Shown: one piece after another, positions 24,905 to 34,544 of the stretch
How the letters are laid out: every line of letters begins with the position of its first letter
Position numbering within the stretch: the first letter of the stretch is position 1
Assembly (NCBI GenBank): GCA_963825445.1
Contig: CAWGTM010000015.1
Coordinates: 124,001 to 188,000 of the forward strand
Length of the DNA stretch: 64,000 nt
From: Actinophytocola sp963825445
Lineage (GTDB): Bacteria; Actinomycetota; Actinomycetes; Mycobacteriales; Pseudonocardiaceae
Direction: 5' to 3'
Made by a program: the position numbers and the translations under genes
Notes under the pieces: generated by a model
Told to the model about the DNA's origin: nothing
Database searches by the model: none
The model's input: the letters and a program-made list of their open reading frames with translations, nothing else

Positions 24905-25686
24905 ATCTGGAATCACGACCCGCACCGGCGCGGGCATTGGCGCAGGTCGGCCGCATGGCGACCCTCGCCTGGGAGGTTCTGCGGTACATTCCGCGCCGGC
25001 CGTTCCAGTTCCGCGAGTTCGTCCAACAGTGTTGGTTCTTCGCGAGCGTCACCATCCTGCCCACGGCACTCGTGTCCATCCCGTTCGGCGCGGTCATCGC
25101 GTTGCAGATCGGTTCGCTGACCCAGCAGATCGGCGCGCAGTCGTTCACCGGGGCGGCCAGCGCGCTCGCCATCGTGCAGCAGGCAAGTCCGCTGATCACG
25201 GCGTTGCTGGTGGCAGGCGCGGGTGGTTCGGCCATGTGCGCGGACATCGGTTCCCGGACGATCCGCGAGGAGATCGACGCGCTCCACGTCCTCGGCGTCT
25301 CGCCGGTGCAGCGGCTGATCGTGCCGCGGGTGCTCGCCATGACGCTGGTGGCCGTGTTGTTGAACGGCCTGGTCAGTGTGGTCGGGGTGGCGGGCGGCTA
25401 CTTCTTCAACGTGGTCATGCAGGGCGGCACACCGGGCGCGTACCTGGCGTCGTTCAACGCCCTCGCGCAGCTCCCGGACCTGTGGGTGAGCGAGATCAAG
25501 GCGGTGATCTACGGGTTCGTGGCGGGAATCATCGCCGCCTACCGGGGACTGAATCCCGGCCGGGGTCCCAAGGGCGTGGGTGACGCGGTGAACCAGACGG
25601 TGGTCATCACCTTCCTGCTGCTGTTCCTCATCAACGTGGTGATCACCGGTATCTACCTGCAGATCGTTCCCCCGAAGGGAATGTGA
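24901..25686 (+). CDS. yrbE4A: Mce4 transporter permease YrbE4A
   Basis: A 261-residue MlaE/YrbE-family permease with about five membrane segments and the conserved cytoplasmic loop IREEIDALHVLGVSPVQRLIVPRVLAM (about 121-147) that contacts the ATPase. With YrbE4B it forms the inner-membrane channel of the Mce4 lipid importer; Mce4 of mycobacteria and Rhodococcus imports cholesterol and other sterols. Its ATPase (MceG) is normally encoded elsewhere, and none lies here. ATG 24901 overlaps a short leader frame. Its stop overlaps the YrbE4B start (GTGA). Confidence 0.95.
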   Translation: MNLESRPAPARALAQVGRMATLAWEVLRYIPRRPFQFREFVQQCWFFASVTILPTALVSIPFGAVIALQIGSLTQQIGAQSFTGAASALAIVQQASPLITALLVAGAGGSAMCADIGSRTIREEIDALHVLGVSPVQRLIVPRVLAMTLVAVLLNGLVSVVGVAGGYFFNVVMQGGTPGAYLASFNALAQLPDLWVSEIKAVIYGFVAGIIAAYRGLNPGRGPKGVGDAVNQTVVITFLLLFLINVVITGIYLQIVPPKGM

Positions 25687-26567
25687 CGCGAGTGACCACA
25701 GTGGACGAACGCGAACGGGCCCGGCGGGCGGCGCTGCCGCCGAGCCGCGCGGTCGACTTCGCGAGCAAACCCTTCGACGGACTCACCAAGCTCGGCCAGC
25801 AGATGGCGTTCTACGTCCGCGTCTTCGCCTCCATGCCGCGCACGCTCATGCGCTACCCGCGTGAGGTGCTGCGGCTGCTGTCCGACGTGTTCTTCGGCAG
25901 CGGCGCGCTCGCGGTCATCGGCGGCACGCTCGGCGTGATGATCGGCATGACGGTCTTCACCGGACTGATCGTGGGCCTGCAGGGCTATTCGGCGCTCAAC
26001 CAGCTCGGCACGTCCGCGCTGGCCGGGTTCGTGGCCGCCTACTTCGACACCCGCGAGGTGGCGCCGCTGGCCGCCGGGCTCGCGCTGTCGGCCACCGTCG
26101 GGTGCGGCTTCACCGCACAGCTCGGCGCCATGCGGATCTCCGAGGAGATCGACGCGCTCGAGGTCATGGCCGTGCCGAGCCTGCCGTACCTGGTGACCAC
26201 GCGGGTGCTGGCCGCGGTGGCGGCCGTGATCCCGCTGTACCTCGTGGGTCTGCTGTGCTCCTACCTCGCGTCCAGACAGATCACCGTGTGGTTCTTCGGG
26301 CAGTCGGCGGGCACCTACGACCACTACTTCCATCTCTTCTTACCGCCCGAGGACGTGCTCTGGTCGTTCCTCAAGGTGATCGTGTTCAGCATCGTGGTGA
26401 TCATGGTGCACTGCTACTACGGCTACAACGCCACCGGCGGGCCTGCGGGTGTCGGCGTCGCCGTGGGACGTGCGGTGCGCGCGGCCATCGTGTTGCAGAT
26501 GCTGCTCGACTTCTTCCTGAGCCTCGCCATCTGGGGCGCCACCACCACCGTACGGATAGCCGGATGA
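25683..26567 (+). CDS. yrbE4B: Mce4 transporter permease YrbE4B
   Basis: A 294-residue MlaE/YrbE permease with an N-terminal cytoplasmic extension of about 50 residues before the first membrane segment. The coupling loop reads MRISEEIDALEVMAVPSLPYLVTTRVLA (about 150-177), and ATGGPAGVGVAVGRAVRAA is the family's C-terminal signature. Partner of YrbE4A. GTG 25683 overlaps the YrbE4A stop; the stop overlaps the Mce4A ATG. Confidence 0.95.
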   Translation: MTRVTTVDERERARRAALPPSRAVDFASKPFDGLTKLGQQMAFYVRVFASMPRTLMRYPREVLRLLSDVFFGSGALAVIGGTLGVMIGMTVFTGLIVGLQGYSALNQLGTSALAGFVAAYFDTREVAPLAAGLALSATVGCGFTAQLGAMRISEEIDALEVMAVPSLPYLVTTRVLAAVAAVIPLYLVGLLCSYLASRQITVWFFGQSAGTYDHYFHLFLPPEDVLWSFLKVIVFSIVVIMVHCYYGYNATGGPAGVGVAVGRAVRAAIVLQMLLDFFLSLAIWGATTTVRIAG

Positions 26568-27892
26568 GCGAACTGAGCCCCCGCGCGCGCCGGCGCTACC
26601 AGCTCTACGGGCTGGTGTTCCTGGTGGTGGTCGCGTTGTTCGTGTGGCTGTCGGTGGCTTTCTACCGCAAGACCTTCGTGGACGTGGTTCCGGTACGGCT
26701 CGCCACCGACCACGTGGGCAACCAGCTTCGGGTGGGCGCGGACGTGAAGCTGCGTGGGCTGATCGTGGGCGAGGTGCGCGGGATCCACCCGGAGGTCGAT
26801 CACGCGATCCTCGACCTGGCCCTGGATCCCGACCACGTGGACAAGGTGCCGGCGAACGTGTCCGCGCGGCTGCTGCCGAAAACCCTGTTCGGTGAACGGT
26901 TCGTGGCGTTGCAGACGCCCGCGCGACCGGCCGGACCCATCGAGGAGAACGCCCTGATTCCGCAGGACCGCAGCTCGGCGGCCATCGAGGTGGAGCAGGT
27001 GCTCACCAACCTCATGCCGGTGCTGCAGGCCGTCCAGCCGGAGAAGCTGGCCAGCACGCTGCACGCCATGTCCACGGCACTCGAGGGCCGGGGCGAACAG
27101 TTCGGCGAGACGGTCGTGGCGCTCGGTGCCTACCTCGAGGAACTGGAGCCGTCGCTGCCGGCGCTGCGGGAGAACATCCGGCTGCTGACCGAGGTGGCCG
27201 ACACCTACGCGGAGGCCGCGCCGGAGCTGCTCACCGCACTGCGTGACCTCACCACCACGACGCGGACGGTGGTGGAGCAGCGGTCGAACCTCGAGAACAT
27301 GTACCGCACGCTCACAACGGCGTCGGTCGACCTCGCGAACTTCCTGGCGGTCAACAAGGACAACATCATCCGGCTCACGTCGGGCTCGCGGTCCACTTTG
27401 GAGGTTCTGGCGAAGTACGCGCCTCAGTACCCGTGCCTGCTGAAACAACTGGTCGACGCCATCCCGTCGGCCGACGCGGCGTTCGGCAAGGGCACGGACC
27501 ACCCGAACGTCACGAGGGTGACCATCGAGATCACCGGCAACCGGGGCAAGTACGTGCCGGGCGTGGACACCCCGGAGTACAACGACAAACGCGGCCCGCG
27601 CTGCTACCCGGCGGCCGTGCCGCCCGCGAAGTTCCCGCAGTACCCGGAGGAAGGGCCGCTCGACGACGGTTCGTACAAGCCGCCTGCGCCGGATTCCGAC
27701 CGGCCGGAGGACTTCCAGCCGACCGTGCCGAACTCGGCCGACGTGCCGTACCTGCCGAACAGCCCGGCCGAACGGGAACTGGTGTCCGCCCTGCTCGCGC
27801 CGGGTCTCGGGGTCCCACCGGAGCAGGTCCCGGGGTGGGGCTCGCTGCTGCTCGGCTCACTGTTCCGCGGGTCGGAGGTGACGCTGCGATGA
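26564..27892 (+). CDS. mce4A: Mce4A sterol-import protein
   Basis: A 442-residue Mce protein: one N-terminal membrane anchor (about residues 17-36), an MlaD/Mce domain (about 40-120) containing VGADVKLRGLIVGEVRGI, and a long helical region that is likely a coiled coil (about 125-280). The C-terminus is rich in proline and charged residues. Mce proteins form a hexameric tube carrying lipid across the envelope. ATG 26564 overlaps the YrbE4B stop (ATGA), and the stop overlaps Mce4B. Confidence 0.93.
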   Translation: MSELSPRARRRYQLYGLVFLVVVALFVWLSVAFYRKTFVDVVPVRLATDHVGNQLRVGADVKLRGLIVGEVRGIHPEVDHAILDLALDPDHVDKVPANVSARLLPKTLFGERFVALQTPARPAGPIEENALIPQDRSSAAIEVEQVLTNLMPVLQAVQPEKLASTLHAMSTALEGRGEQFGETVVALGAYLEELEPSLPALRENIRLLTEVADTYAEAAPELLTALRDLTTTTRTVVEQRSNLENMYRTLTTASVDLANFLAVNKDNIIRLTSGSRSTLEVLAKYAPQYPCLLKQLVDAIPSADAAFGKGTDHPNVTRVTIEITGNRGKYVPGVDTPEYNDKRGPRCYPAAVPPAKFPQYPEEGPLDDGSYKPPAPDSDRPEDFQPTVPNSADVPYLPNSPAERELVSALLAPGLGVPPEQVPGWGSLLLGSLFRGSEVTLR

Positions 27893-28929
27893 GAGGATTC
27901 GCGGCGCCGCTGGTGAAGATGGCGGTGTTCGCGGCCGTCACGGTCACGCTCACCGCGCTGCTCGGGCTGACCATCGCGAACACCACGTTCGGCCCGACCT
28001 CGGGCTATGCCGCCCGGTTCACCGACGTCACGGGACTCAACGTCGGCGACGACATCCGCATGTCCGGTGTCCGGGTCGGACAGATCAACGAGATCGTGCT
28101 GGTGGACGACAAATACGCGGACGTCCGGTTCGACATCGAGGCACACCGGCGACTCCCGGAGTCGGTGACCGCCACCATCAAGTATCGCAACCTGATCGGC
28201 CAGCGCTACGTGTCGCTCGCCATCGTCCCGGGCGACCCGACCGCGGTCCTCGAGCCGGGTGACATCATCCCGCTCGACCGCACCCGGCCGGCACTCAACC
28301 TCACGGTGCTGTTCAACGGGTTCCAGCCGTTGTTCCAGGCGCTGAACCCCGAGGACGTGAACAAGCTCGCCGGCCAGCTGATCCAGGTGCTGCAAGGAGA
28401 AGGCGGCACCATCGACAGCGTGCTCGCGCACACGGCGTCGCTCACCACCACGATCGCCGGCAAGGACAAGGTGATCGGCCAGGTGATCGAGAACCTGAAC
28501 ACCGTGCTGTCCACAGTGAACAACCGAACGACCGAACTGTCCGGGCTGATCGACGCGCTGCAACAGCTGTCCACCGGTCTGGCCCAACAGCGGGCCCCGA
28601 TCGGCGAGGCGATCGACGCGCTCGGTGCGCTGACCGAGTCGACCGCCGGGCTGCTCGGATCGGTCCGCCCGCCGCTCACCGAGAACATCACCCATCTCGG
28701 CGTGCTGGCGGCGACGCTGTCCGAACACGGTGACACGGTCGACAAGTTCCTGTCCGGCCTGCCGCACAAGATCCAGACGATCAACCGCGTCGCGAGCTAC
28801 GGCGGCTGGTTCAACTACTACCTGTGCAGCGTGTCCGGCCGGGTCGGGGTGTCGGACCTGGGGATCACGGTGGATCTCCCGCTCCTGCCGCTGGCGGGCA
28901 CCCCCTTGGCGGAGAGGTGTGGGCCGTGA
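27889..28929 (+). CDS. mce4B: Mce4B sterol-import protein
   Basis: A 346-residue Mce protein. Membrane anchor at about residues 10-30, Mce domain with FTDVTGLNVGDDIRMSGVRVG at about 43-63, then helical repeats and the conserved YGGWFNYYLC segment near the C-terminus that Mce B proteins share. ATG 27889 overlaps the Mce4A stop. Confidence 0.93.
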   Translation: MRGFAAPLVKMAVFAAVTVTLTALLGLTIANTTFGPTSGYAARFTDVTGLNVGDDIRMSGVRVGQINEIVLVDDKYADVRFDIEAHRRLPESVTATIKYRNLIGQRYVSLAIVPGDPTAVLEPGDIIPLDRTRPALNLTVLFNGFQPLFQALNPEDVNKLAGQLIQVLQGEGGTIDSVLAHTASLTTTIAGKDKVIGQVIENLNTVLSTVNNRTTELSGLIDALQQLSTGLAQQRAPIGEAIDALGALTESTAGLLGSVRPPLTENITHLGVLAATLSEHGDTVDKFLSGLPHKIQTINRVASYGGWFNYYLCSVSGRVGVSDLGITVDLPLLPLAGTPLAERCGP

Positions 28930-29945
28930 AACCACTGAAGGAGCGGGACCAGGCCACGGTCGGCGCCGTGACGATCGTGCTGCTCGTGTTGTCGGTGCTG
29001 GTGGCGTTCAACGCCGACGACCTGCCGATCATCGGTGGCGGTACCACCTACACCGCGGAGTTCGCGGAGTCCGCCGGGCTGCGGCCGGGCAACGAGGTGC
29101 GGCTCGCAGGGGTGAAGGTCGGCGCCGTGCGCGGCGTCGAACTGGAACGCAACAAGGTGGTGGTGGACTTCCGGGTGCAGGACGTGAATCTCGGGGACCG
29201 CTCCGTGGTGGCCATCGAGATCAAGACCCTGCTGGGCGACAAGTTCCTGGCGCTCACGTCCGACGGTGACGGGCAGCAGCACCCGAACGACCGGATTCCC
29301 GTGGACCGCACCCGCACGCCGTTCGACATCGTGCCGGCGGTCAGCAAGCTGTCGTCCACGGTGGATGATCTGGACACCGCGCAGCTGGCGCAGAGCTTCG
29401 AGGTCATCGCCGACACGTTCGCGAACAGCCCGGAACAGTTGCGCAACACCCTCACGGGACTGTCCCAACTGTCCACCACACTGTCCTCACGGGACGACGA
29501 ACTGGCGCGACTGCTGGCCAACACGGCCGGGGTGAGCGAGACGGTGGCCGACCGCGACGAGCAACTGAAGCTGCTGTTCGCCGACGCGACGCTGCTGCTC
29601 ACCGAGCTGGAGGCGCGGCGTGAGGCGGTCAGCGCGTTGCTCACCGGCACCAGATCGCTGGCCGAGCAGCTGTCCGGGCTGGTGGCCGACAACGCCGAAC
29701 TGCTCGGGCCGGCGCTCGCGTCGCTCGACGAGGTGACCACCATCCTGGAACGCAACCAGGAGAATCTGGGCGAGAGCCTGCGATCGCTGGCGCCGTACAT
29801 CCGGATGTTCAACAACGTGGTGGGCACCGGCCGCTGGTTCGAGGGCTACATCTGCGGTCTGTTGCCACCGCCCACGGACCTCGGGATCCTCGACATCAAC
29901 CCCGAGGGCTGTTCCACGCCGCTCACCCCCCAGGGCGGTCGGTGA
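28926..29945 (+). CDS. mce4C: Mce4C sterol-import protein
   Basis: A 339-residue Mce protein with an anchor at about residues 13-32, an Mce domain containing ESAGLRPGNEVRLAGVKVGAV (about 47-67), a long helical region, and the FEGYICGLLP segment near the end. GTG 28926 overlaps the Mce4B stop (GTGA) and sets the start; the stop overlaps the Mce4D GTG. Confidence 0.93.
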   Translation: MKPLKERDQATVGAVTIVLLVLSVLVAFNADDLPIIGGGTTYTAEFAESAGLRPGNEVRLAGVKVGAVRGVELERNKVVVDFRVQDVNLGDRSVVAIEIKTLLGDKFLALTSDGDGQQHPNDRIPVDRTRTPFDIVPAVSKLSSTVDDLDTAQLAQSFEVIADTFANSPEQLRNTLTGLSQLSTTLSSRDDELARLLANTAGVSETVADRDEQLKLLFADATLLLTELEARREAVSALLTGTRSLAEQLSGLVADNAELLGPALASLDEVTTILERNQENLGESLRSLAPYIRMFNNVVGTGRWFEGYICGLLPPPTDLGILDINPEGCSTPLTPQGGR

Positions 29946-31144
29946 TGGTCACCCGAACCCGTACCGGCCGGTACGCCGCGTCCGTCGTGGCGCTCGGTTG
30001 TGTCCTCGTGCTGCTGCTCACGGCCGCGCTGTGGTGGATCACCCTGGCCCCGGCCGGTACCAGGATCACCGCGTACTTCGACCGCGCCGTCGGTGTCTAC
30101 GGTGGATCCGAGGTGAAGGTGCTCGGTGTCAGCGTGGGCCGCATCGACGAGGTGGTGCCCGAGGGGGACCGGGTGCGGGTCGAGCTGACCGTGACCGACG
30201 ACATCGAGATCCCCGCGGCCGTGGAGGCGGTGGTGGTGGCGCCGAGCCTCGTGAGCGATCGGTACGTCCAGCTCACCCCGGCCTACGAGTCGGGGCCGCT
30301 GCTGGAGAGCGACGCGGTGATCCCGTTGGAGCGCACGGCGACGCCAGTGGAGATCGACGATCTCACGGCCAGCGTCAACGATCTGGCGACCGCGCTCGGC
30401 CCGAACGGCGCGAACGCCGACGGCGCCCTGTCCGACGTGCTCGACACGGCGGCCGCGAACCTGGCCGGCAACGGTGAGCTGTTCGGCCAGACCATCCGCG
30501 AGCTGAGCGCCGCCTCGGCGGCGGTGGCCGACTCGGGTGACGACCTGTTCGCCACGGTCGACAACCTGTCGCGGTTCACCGAAGCGTTGGCCGAGAGCGA
30601 CGCGCAGGTGCGGTCGTTCAACGAGAAGCTCGCCGGGGTCACCGGCTACCTGTCCGAGGATCGTGACGACCTCGGCCTGGCGCTGTCCTCGCTGGGGGTG
30701 GCGCTCACCGACGTGCACGGGTTCATCGCCGAGCACAAGGACCGGATCGCGTCCAATGTGGACAAACTGACGGGCGTGACCCAGGCGCTGGCCGACCAGC
30801 GTGGCGCGGTCGCGGAGATCCTCGACGTGGCGCCGCTCGCCATGTCGAACTACCTGTCCACGTACGACTCGGCCTCCGCGTCGTTCGCCATCCGCGGCAA
30901 CCTGAACGAGTTGACGTACCCGCCGGTCCTGATGCTGTGCCGCACGGTCGCGGCCGGCACGCCGGCCCAACTGCCGAAGACGTTGAGCGACCTGTGCGCG
31001 CAGCTCGCGCCCTACATCGACGGCGCGCTGGGTCTGCCGACCGCCGCCGAGGCGTTGGCCGCGATCTCCGCTGGTGAGCTGCCGCCGTTGCCGTTGCCGC
31101 TGGTCGATCTGACGGGCGCGCTGACGGGTGGTGGGCTGCGATGA
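29942..31144 (+). CDS. mce4D: Mce4D sterol-import protein
   Basis: A 400-residue Mce protein with an N-terminal anchor (about 14-34), an Mce domain around GVYGGSEVKVLGVSVGRID (about 50-68), a helical region and a leucine/proline-rich C-terminus. GTG 29942 (followed directly by ATG 29945) overlaps the Mce4C stop; the stop overlaps the Mce4E ATG. Confidence 0.93.
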   Translation: MMVTRTRTGRYAASVVALGCVLVLLLTAALWWITLAPAGTRITAYFDRAVGVYGGSEVKVLGVSVGRIDEVVPEGDRVRVELTVTDDIEIPAAVEAVVVAPSLVSDRYVQLTPAYESGPLLESDAVIPLERTATPVEIDDLTASVNDLATALGPNGANADGALSDVLDTAAANLAGNGELFGQTIRELSAASAAVADSGDDLFATVDNLSRFTEALAESDAQVRSFNEKLAGVTGYLSEDRDDLGLALSSLGVALTDVHGFIAEHKDRIASNVDKLTGVTQALADQRGAVAEILDVAPLAMSNYLSTYDSASASFAIRGNLNELTYPPVLMLCRTVAAGTPAQLPKTLSDLCAQLAPYIDGALGLPTAAEALAAISAGELPPLPLPLVDLTGALTGGGLR

Positions 31145-32286
31145 GAGCCCTGCTCGCCCTGATGTCGGTCCTCGTGCTGGCCGGCTGCTCCACGAGTTTC
31201 GGTGGCATTCACCAGGTTCCGCTGCCCGGCGGCGCCGACCTCGGTGACCACCCGTACCGCGTGGTCGCACACTTCGGCGACGTGCTGGACCTGGTGCCGC
31301 AGGCCGGCGTGAAGGTCAACGACGTGGCGGTCGGCCGAGTGGACCGGGTCGAGCTGGCGGACGACAACACCACGGCCGTGGTCACCATGCTGGTGAACGG
31401 CGACGTGGCGCTGCCGGCCAACGCCGGTGCCGAGCTGCGTCAGTCGAGCCTGCTCGGCGAGAAGTTCGTGGCGCTGTACGAGCCGCCCGAGCCAACCGGG
31501 TCTCTTGTGGACGGTGCGGTGATTCCCCTCGATCGCACGAACCGGAACCCGGAGATCGAGGAGGTGCTCGGTGCGCTGTCGTTGCTGCTGAACGGCGGCG
31601 GGGTCGGGCAGTTGCAGAACATCGTGACCGAGGTGAGCGCCGCGCTGGAGGGCAACGAGCCGGAGCTGCGGGCCGCACTGTCCACCATCGACACGGTGGT
31701 CGGGGTGCTGGACAGCGAGAAGGGCAACATCGTGGCGGCCATCGACGCGCTGGACCGGCTGTCGTCGAACCTGGCGGCGCAGACGGCCGACATCGAGGTG
31801 GCGCTGACCCAGCTCGAGCCGGGCCTGCGGGTGCTGACCGAGCAGCGCAACTCCCTGGTGACCATGCTCGGCGCGTTGGAGAACCTGTCGACCGTGGCGG
31901 TCGACACGATCAACCGCAGCCGCGACGACCTGGTGGCCGATCTGACGTTGCTGGCGCCGACCGTCGGGAAGCTGGCGGAGGCGGGGGCGGATCTGCCGAA
32001 CTCGTTGCAGCTCCTGGTGACGTATCCGTTCACCGACTACTTCCTGAACGCGGTCGAGGGTGACTTCGTGAACGTGGACGTGACGTTCGACCTCGACCTG
32101 AGTGTGGTGCTCGAGAACATACGCAACACGAAGGGCCCACTGCTGCCGATCCCCGGCACCATCCCCGGAGAGCAGCCGCCTTCGTCGGGGGAGGCGCCGC
32201 TGCTGCCGGTTCCGACGCTGCCGGCACCGATCGCGGACGGTGGCCTGGCCGGGCTGCTGGGTGCGTTGTTGGGTGGTGGGCGCTGA
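31141..32286 (+). CDS. mce4E: Mce4E lipoprotein (LprN-like)
   Basis: A 381-residue Mce protein with a lipoprotein signal: hydrophobic stretch ending in the lipobox VLAGC, so C16 would be lipidated and anchor it outside the membrane. The Mce domain has VPQAGVKVNDVAVGRV at about residues 52-67. The E member of mce operons is the lipoprotein, which fits the order. ATG 31141 overlaps the Mce4D stop; the stop and the Mce4F start share a base (TGATG). Confidence 0.93.
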   Translation: MRALLALMSVLVLAGCSTSFGGIHQVPLPGGADLGDHPYRVVAHFGDVLDLVPQAGVKVNDVAVGRVDRVELADDNTTAVVTMLVNGDVALPANAGAELRQSSLLGEKFVALYEPPEPTGSLVDGAVIPLDRTNRNPEIEEVLGALSLLLNGGGVGQLQNIVTEVSAALEGNEPELRAALSTIDTVVGVLDSEKGNIVAAIDALDRLSSNLAAQTADIEVALTQLEPGLRVLTEQRNSLVTMLGALENLSTVAVDTINRSRDDLVADLTLLAPTVGKLAEAGADLPNSLQLLVTYPFTDYFLNAVEGDFVNVDVTFDLDLSVVLENIRNTKGPLLPIPGTIPGEQPPSSGEAPLLPVPTLPAPIADGGLAGLLGALLGGGR

Positions 32287-33515
32287 TGTTGTTGCGGGCG
32301 ACGAAGGTCCGGCTGCTCCTGTTCGCGTTGATCGCCGTGGTGGGCATCGCCTATGTCGGTGGCACGTATGCGGGCCTGGACCGGCTGTTCGGTGCCCGGG
32401 GCTACCGCGTGACCGTGGAACTGTCCGACTCCGGCGGGATCTTCGCGAACGCCGAGGTGACCTATCGTGGGGTGACGGTGGGCCGGGTCGAGTCGCTGCG
32501 CCTGTCCGACACGGGCGTGGACGTGGTGCTGGACATCGAGGACGACGCGCCGCGCATCCCGAGGGACACGTCGGCCGTGGTGGCCAACAGGTCGGCCGTG
32601 GGCGAACAGTACGTCGATCTCCAGCCCTCGTCGAGGGGCGAACCGTACCTTGTGGAGGGTTCGGTGATCCCGCGCGGGCGCACCAGTATCCCGTCCACTC
32701 CGGACACCTTGCTGACCAATCTGGACAACCTGGTGACCAGCGTCCCGCAGGATGCGTTGCGCACCACGGTGGACGAGCTGGACAAGGCCTTTCGGGACAC
32801 GGGCCCGGCGTTGCAGGTGCTGCTGGACAGCGCGGGGGAGCTGACGTCGCTGGCGACGATCCACCTGCCGCAGACGACGTCGTTGCTGGCCAACGGTCAG
32901 GTGGTGCTGGAGACCCAGGCGGCGCAGTCGGACCTGATCTCCGCGTACAGCACGGACCTACGCCTGCTGGCCGAGCAACTGAAGACGTCGGACCCGGACC
33001 TGCGGCGGCTGATCTCGGCGACGCCCCTGGTGGCCACGCAGGTGACGGAGATCCTGCGTGACTCGGGCCAGGAGTTGGGCATCATCCTGGCGAACCTGCT
33101 GACCACCGTGCAGGTGACGCAGACCAGAACGGACGGGCTGGAGCACATGCTGGTGGCGTTCCCGATGGTCACGGCCGCGTCGCCGGGCGCCAACCCGGAC
33201 GGCACGGGGCACCTGAGCCTGGTGCTGACGTTCAACGACCCGTTCGCGTGCACCAGGGGCTACGAGACGACGCGACAACGCCCGGCGAACGACACGGCGG
33301 ACGTCCCCCCGAACCAGCAGGCGTACTGCGCGGAACCGCCGGGCAGCCCGATCTCCGTACGTGGTTCGCAGAACGCCCCGTACGGCGGCAAACCCGTGGA
33401 CGTGCCCGCTCCCGCTGAACCCCCGGGCGCAACTGCGGGCCACCAACTCCCCGGCACGTACAGCCAACCGGGCCTGGCCCCGGTCACCCTGGCCAACCTC
33501 CTGTGGCTGGCCTAG
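32286..33515 (+). CDS. mce4F: Mce4F sterol-import protein
   Basis: A 409-residue Mce protein: anchor at about residues 8-27, Mce domain with SGGIFANAEVTYRGVTVGRV (about 46-65), helical region, then a low-complexity proline-rich C-terminal 60 residues. It is the last gene of the unit that starts at 20599. No further mas accessory genes follow. The 27-base gap to the convergent RibD-like gene holds only a short GTCGACAT-type dyad, no convincing terminator. Confidence 0.92.
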   Translation: MLLRATKVRLLLFALIAVVGIAYVGGTYAGLDRLFGARGYRVTVELSDSGGIFANAEVTYRGVTVGRVESLRLSDTGVDVVLDIEDDAPRIPRDTSAVVANRSAVGEQYVDLQPSSRGEPYLVEGSVIPRGRTSIPSTPDTLLTNLDNLVTSVPQDALRTTVDELDKAFRDTGPALQVLLDSAGELTSLATIHLPQTTSLLANGQVVLETQAAQSDLISAYSTDLRLLAEQLKTSDPDLRRLISATPLVATQVTEILRDSGQELGIILANLLTTVQVTQTRTDGLEHMLVAFPMVTAASPGANPDGTGHLSLVLTFNDPFACTRGYETTRQRPANDTADVPPNQQAYCAEPPGSPISVRGSQNAPYGGKPVDVPAPAEPPGATAGHQLPGTYSQPGLAPVTLANLLWLA

Positions 33516-33542
33516 CCCCCATGTCGACATGGCAACATGCGG

Positions 33543-34535
33543 TTAGCGGTGGTTGTTGATCGCCGCGACAGCCGGGGCCAGTTCCGGGAGTTCCACCACG
33601 GTCGCGCCCCCGGCTGCCAGTTTCTCCGCGCCGTCGCCCGGGACGAAGATCGGGGGCTCGCGCATGGCGAAGACCACCCGCCGGATGCCGGCCGCCAGGA
33701 TGAGGTCCGTACACGTGCGTGGCCGGGACTTCCGCTGCCCACAGGGTTCCAGCGAGCTGTAGATGGTGGCACCGGCCGGCACGGAGTCCAGCTTCGCGAG
33801 CGCCGACTCCTCGGCGTGCACCTTGTCGTCGGTCTCGCGGGAGTAGCCGCGGGCCAGTTCCTCACCCTGGGCATCGACGATGACCGCGCCCACCGCGAAC
33901 GCCGACTCCGACGGCGGACAGAGGCGGGACACCTCGATCGCCTCGGTCAACCAGTGTGCGTCCACAGCAGACTGCGAGAACAAATAGTGGTGCACCGCCA
34001 CGTTTCCCAGTCGGTGCATGGAAGCCAGCACCGCGCGGGAGAACTGTCCATCATGGACGAACCGGGGTGCCCGCGAGTCACCCACGAAGAACGGCGCCAC
34101 GGCCAGCCACAGCTCGTCGGCCAACCCCTCCGTCAGGAACGAGGTCAGTACCGAACCGCCGCCCTCCACGAGGAGCCGCCGCACACCGCGATCGGCGAGG
34201 TCGGCGAGCAACTCCGGAAGCGCGATGTCGCCGTACACGATCGTGTTGTCATCGACGAAGGACGACGGCACGTTCCCCGACCGGGACAGCGTGACCCGCA
34301 ACGGCGTCGCCGGCCGACCGGCGGCCTCCCGTGCCGCCCGGCGCTCGGCCGAGCGAACCCGGAGCCGCGGGTTGTCCGCCCGGATGGTGTTGGCCCCCAC
34401 GAGGATCGCGTCGGCGTCGGCGCGCAGCGCGTCCACCCGGTCGAAGTCCGCGGCGTTCGACAGGATCAACCGCTGCGAACTCGCGTCGTCGAGGTAGCCG
34501 TCGATCGACGTGGCGCAGCTCAGCACAACCTTCAT
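33543..34535 (-). CDS. RibD-like protein with reversed domain order (reductase then deaminase)
   Basis: A 330-residue protein. Residues 1-185 are a RibD C-terminal/DHFR-like reductase (VGANTIRADNP at 46-56, LLVEGGGSVL at 121-130). Residues about 190-325 are a cytidine-deaminase-like zinc domain with HAE (240-242), PC (C265) and C275. Bacterial RibD has the deaminase first, so the order is swapped. The two cysteines are separated by nine residues rather than the usual eight. It may carry out a riboflavin- or deazaflavin-like pyrimidine deamination and reduction, or serve a specialised pathway. No other riboflavin gene is nearby. Last gene of a TetR-SIS-RibD unit. Confidence 0.82.
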   Translation of the reverse strand: MKVVLSCATSIDGYLDDASSQRLILSNAADFDRVDALRADADAILVGANTIRADNPRLRVRSAERRAAREAAGRPATPLRVTLSRSGNVPSSFVDDNTIVYGDIALPELLADLADRGVRRLLVEGGGSVLTSFLTEGLADELWLAVAPFFVGDSRAPRFVHDGQFSRAVLASMHRLGNVAVHHYLFSQSAVDAHWLTEAIEVSRLCPPSESAFAVGAVIVDAQGEELARGYSRETDDKVHAEESALAKLDSVPAGATIYSSLEPCGQRKSRPRTCTDLILAAGIRRVVFAMREPPIFVPGDGAEKLAAGGATVVELPELAPAVAAINNHR

Positions 34536-34544
34536 CGGGATGGT

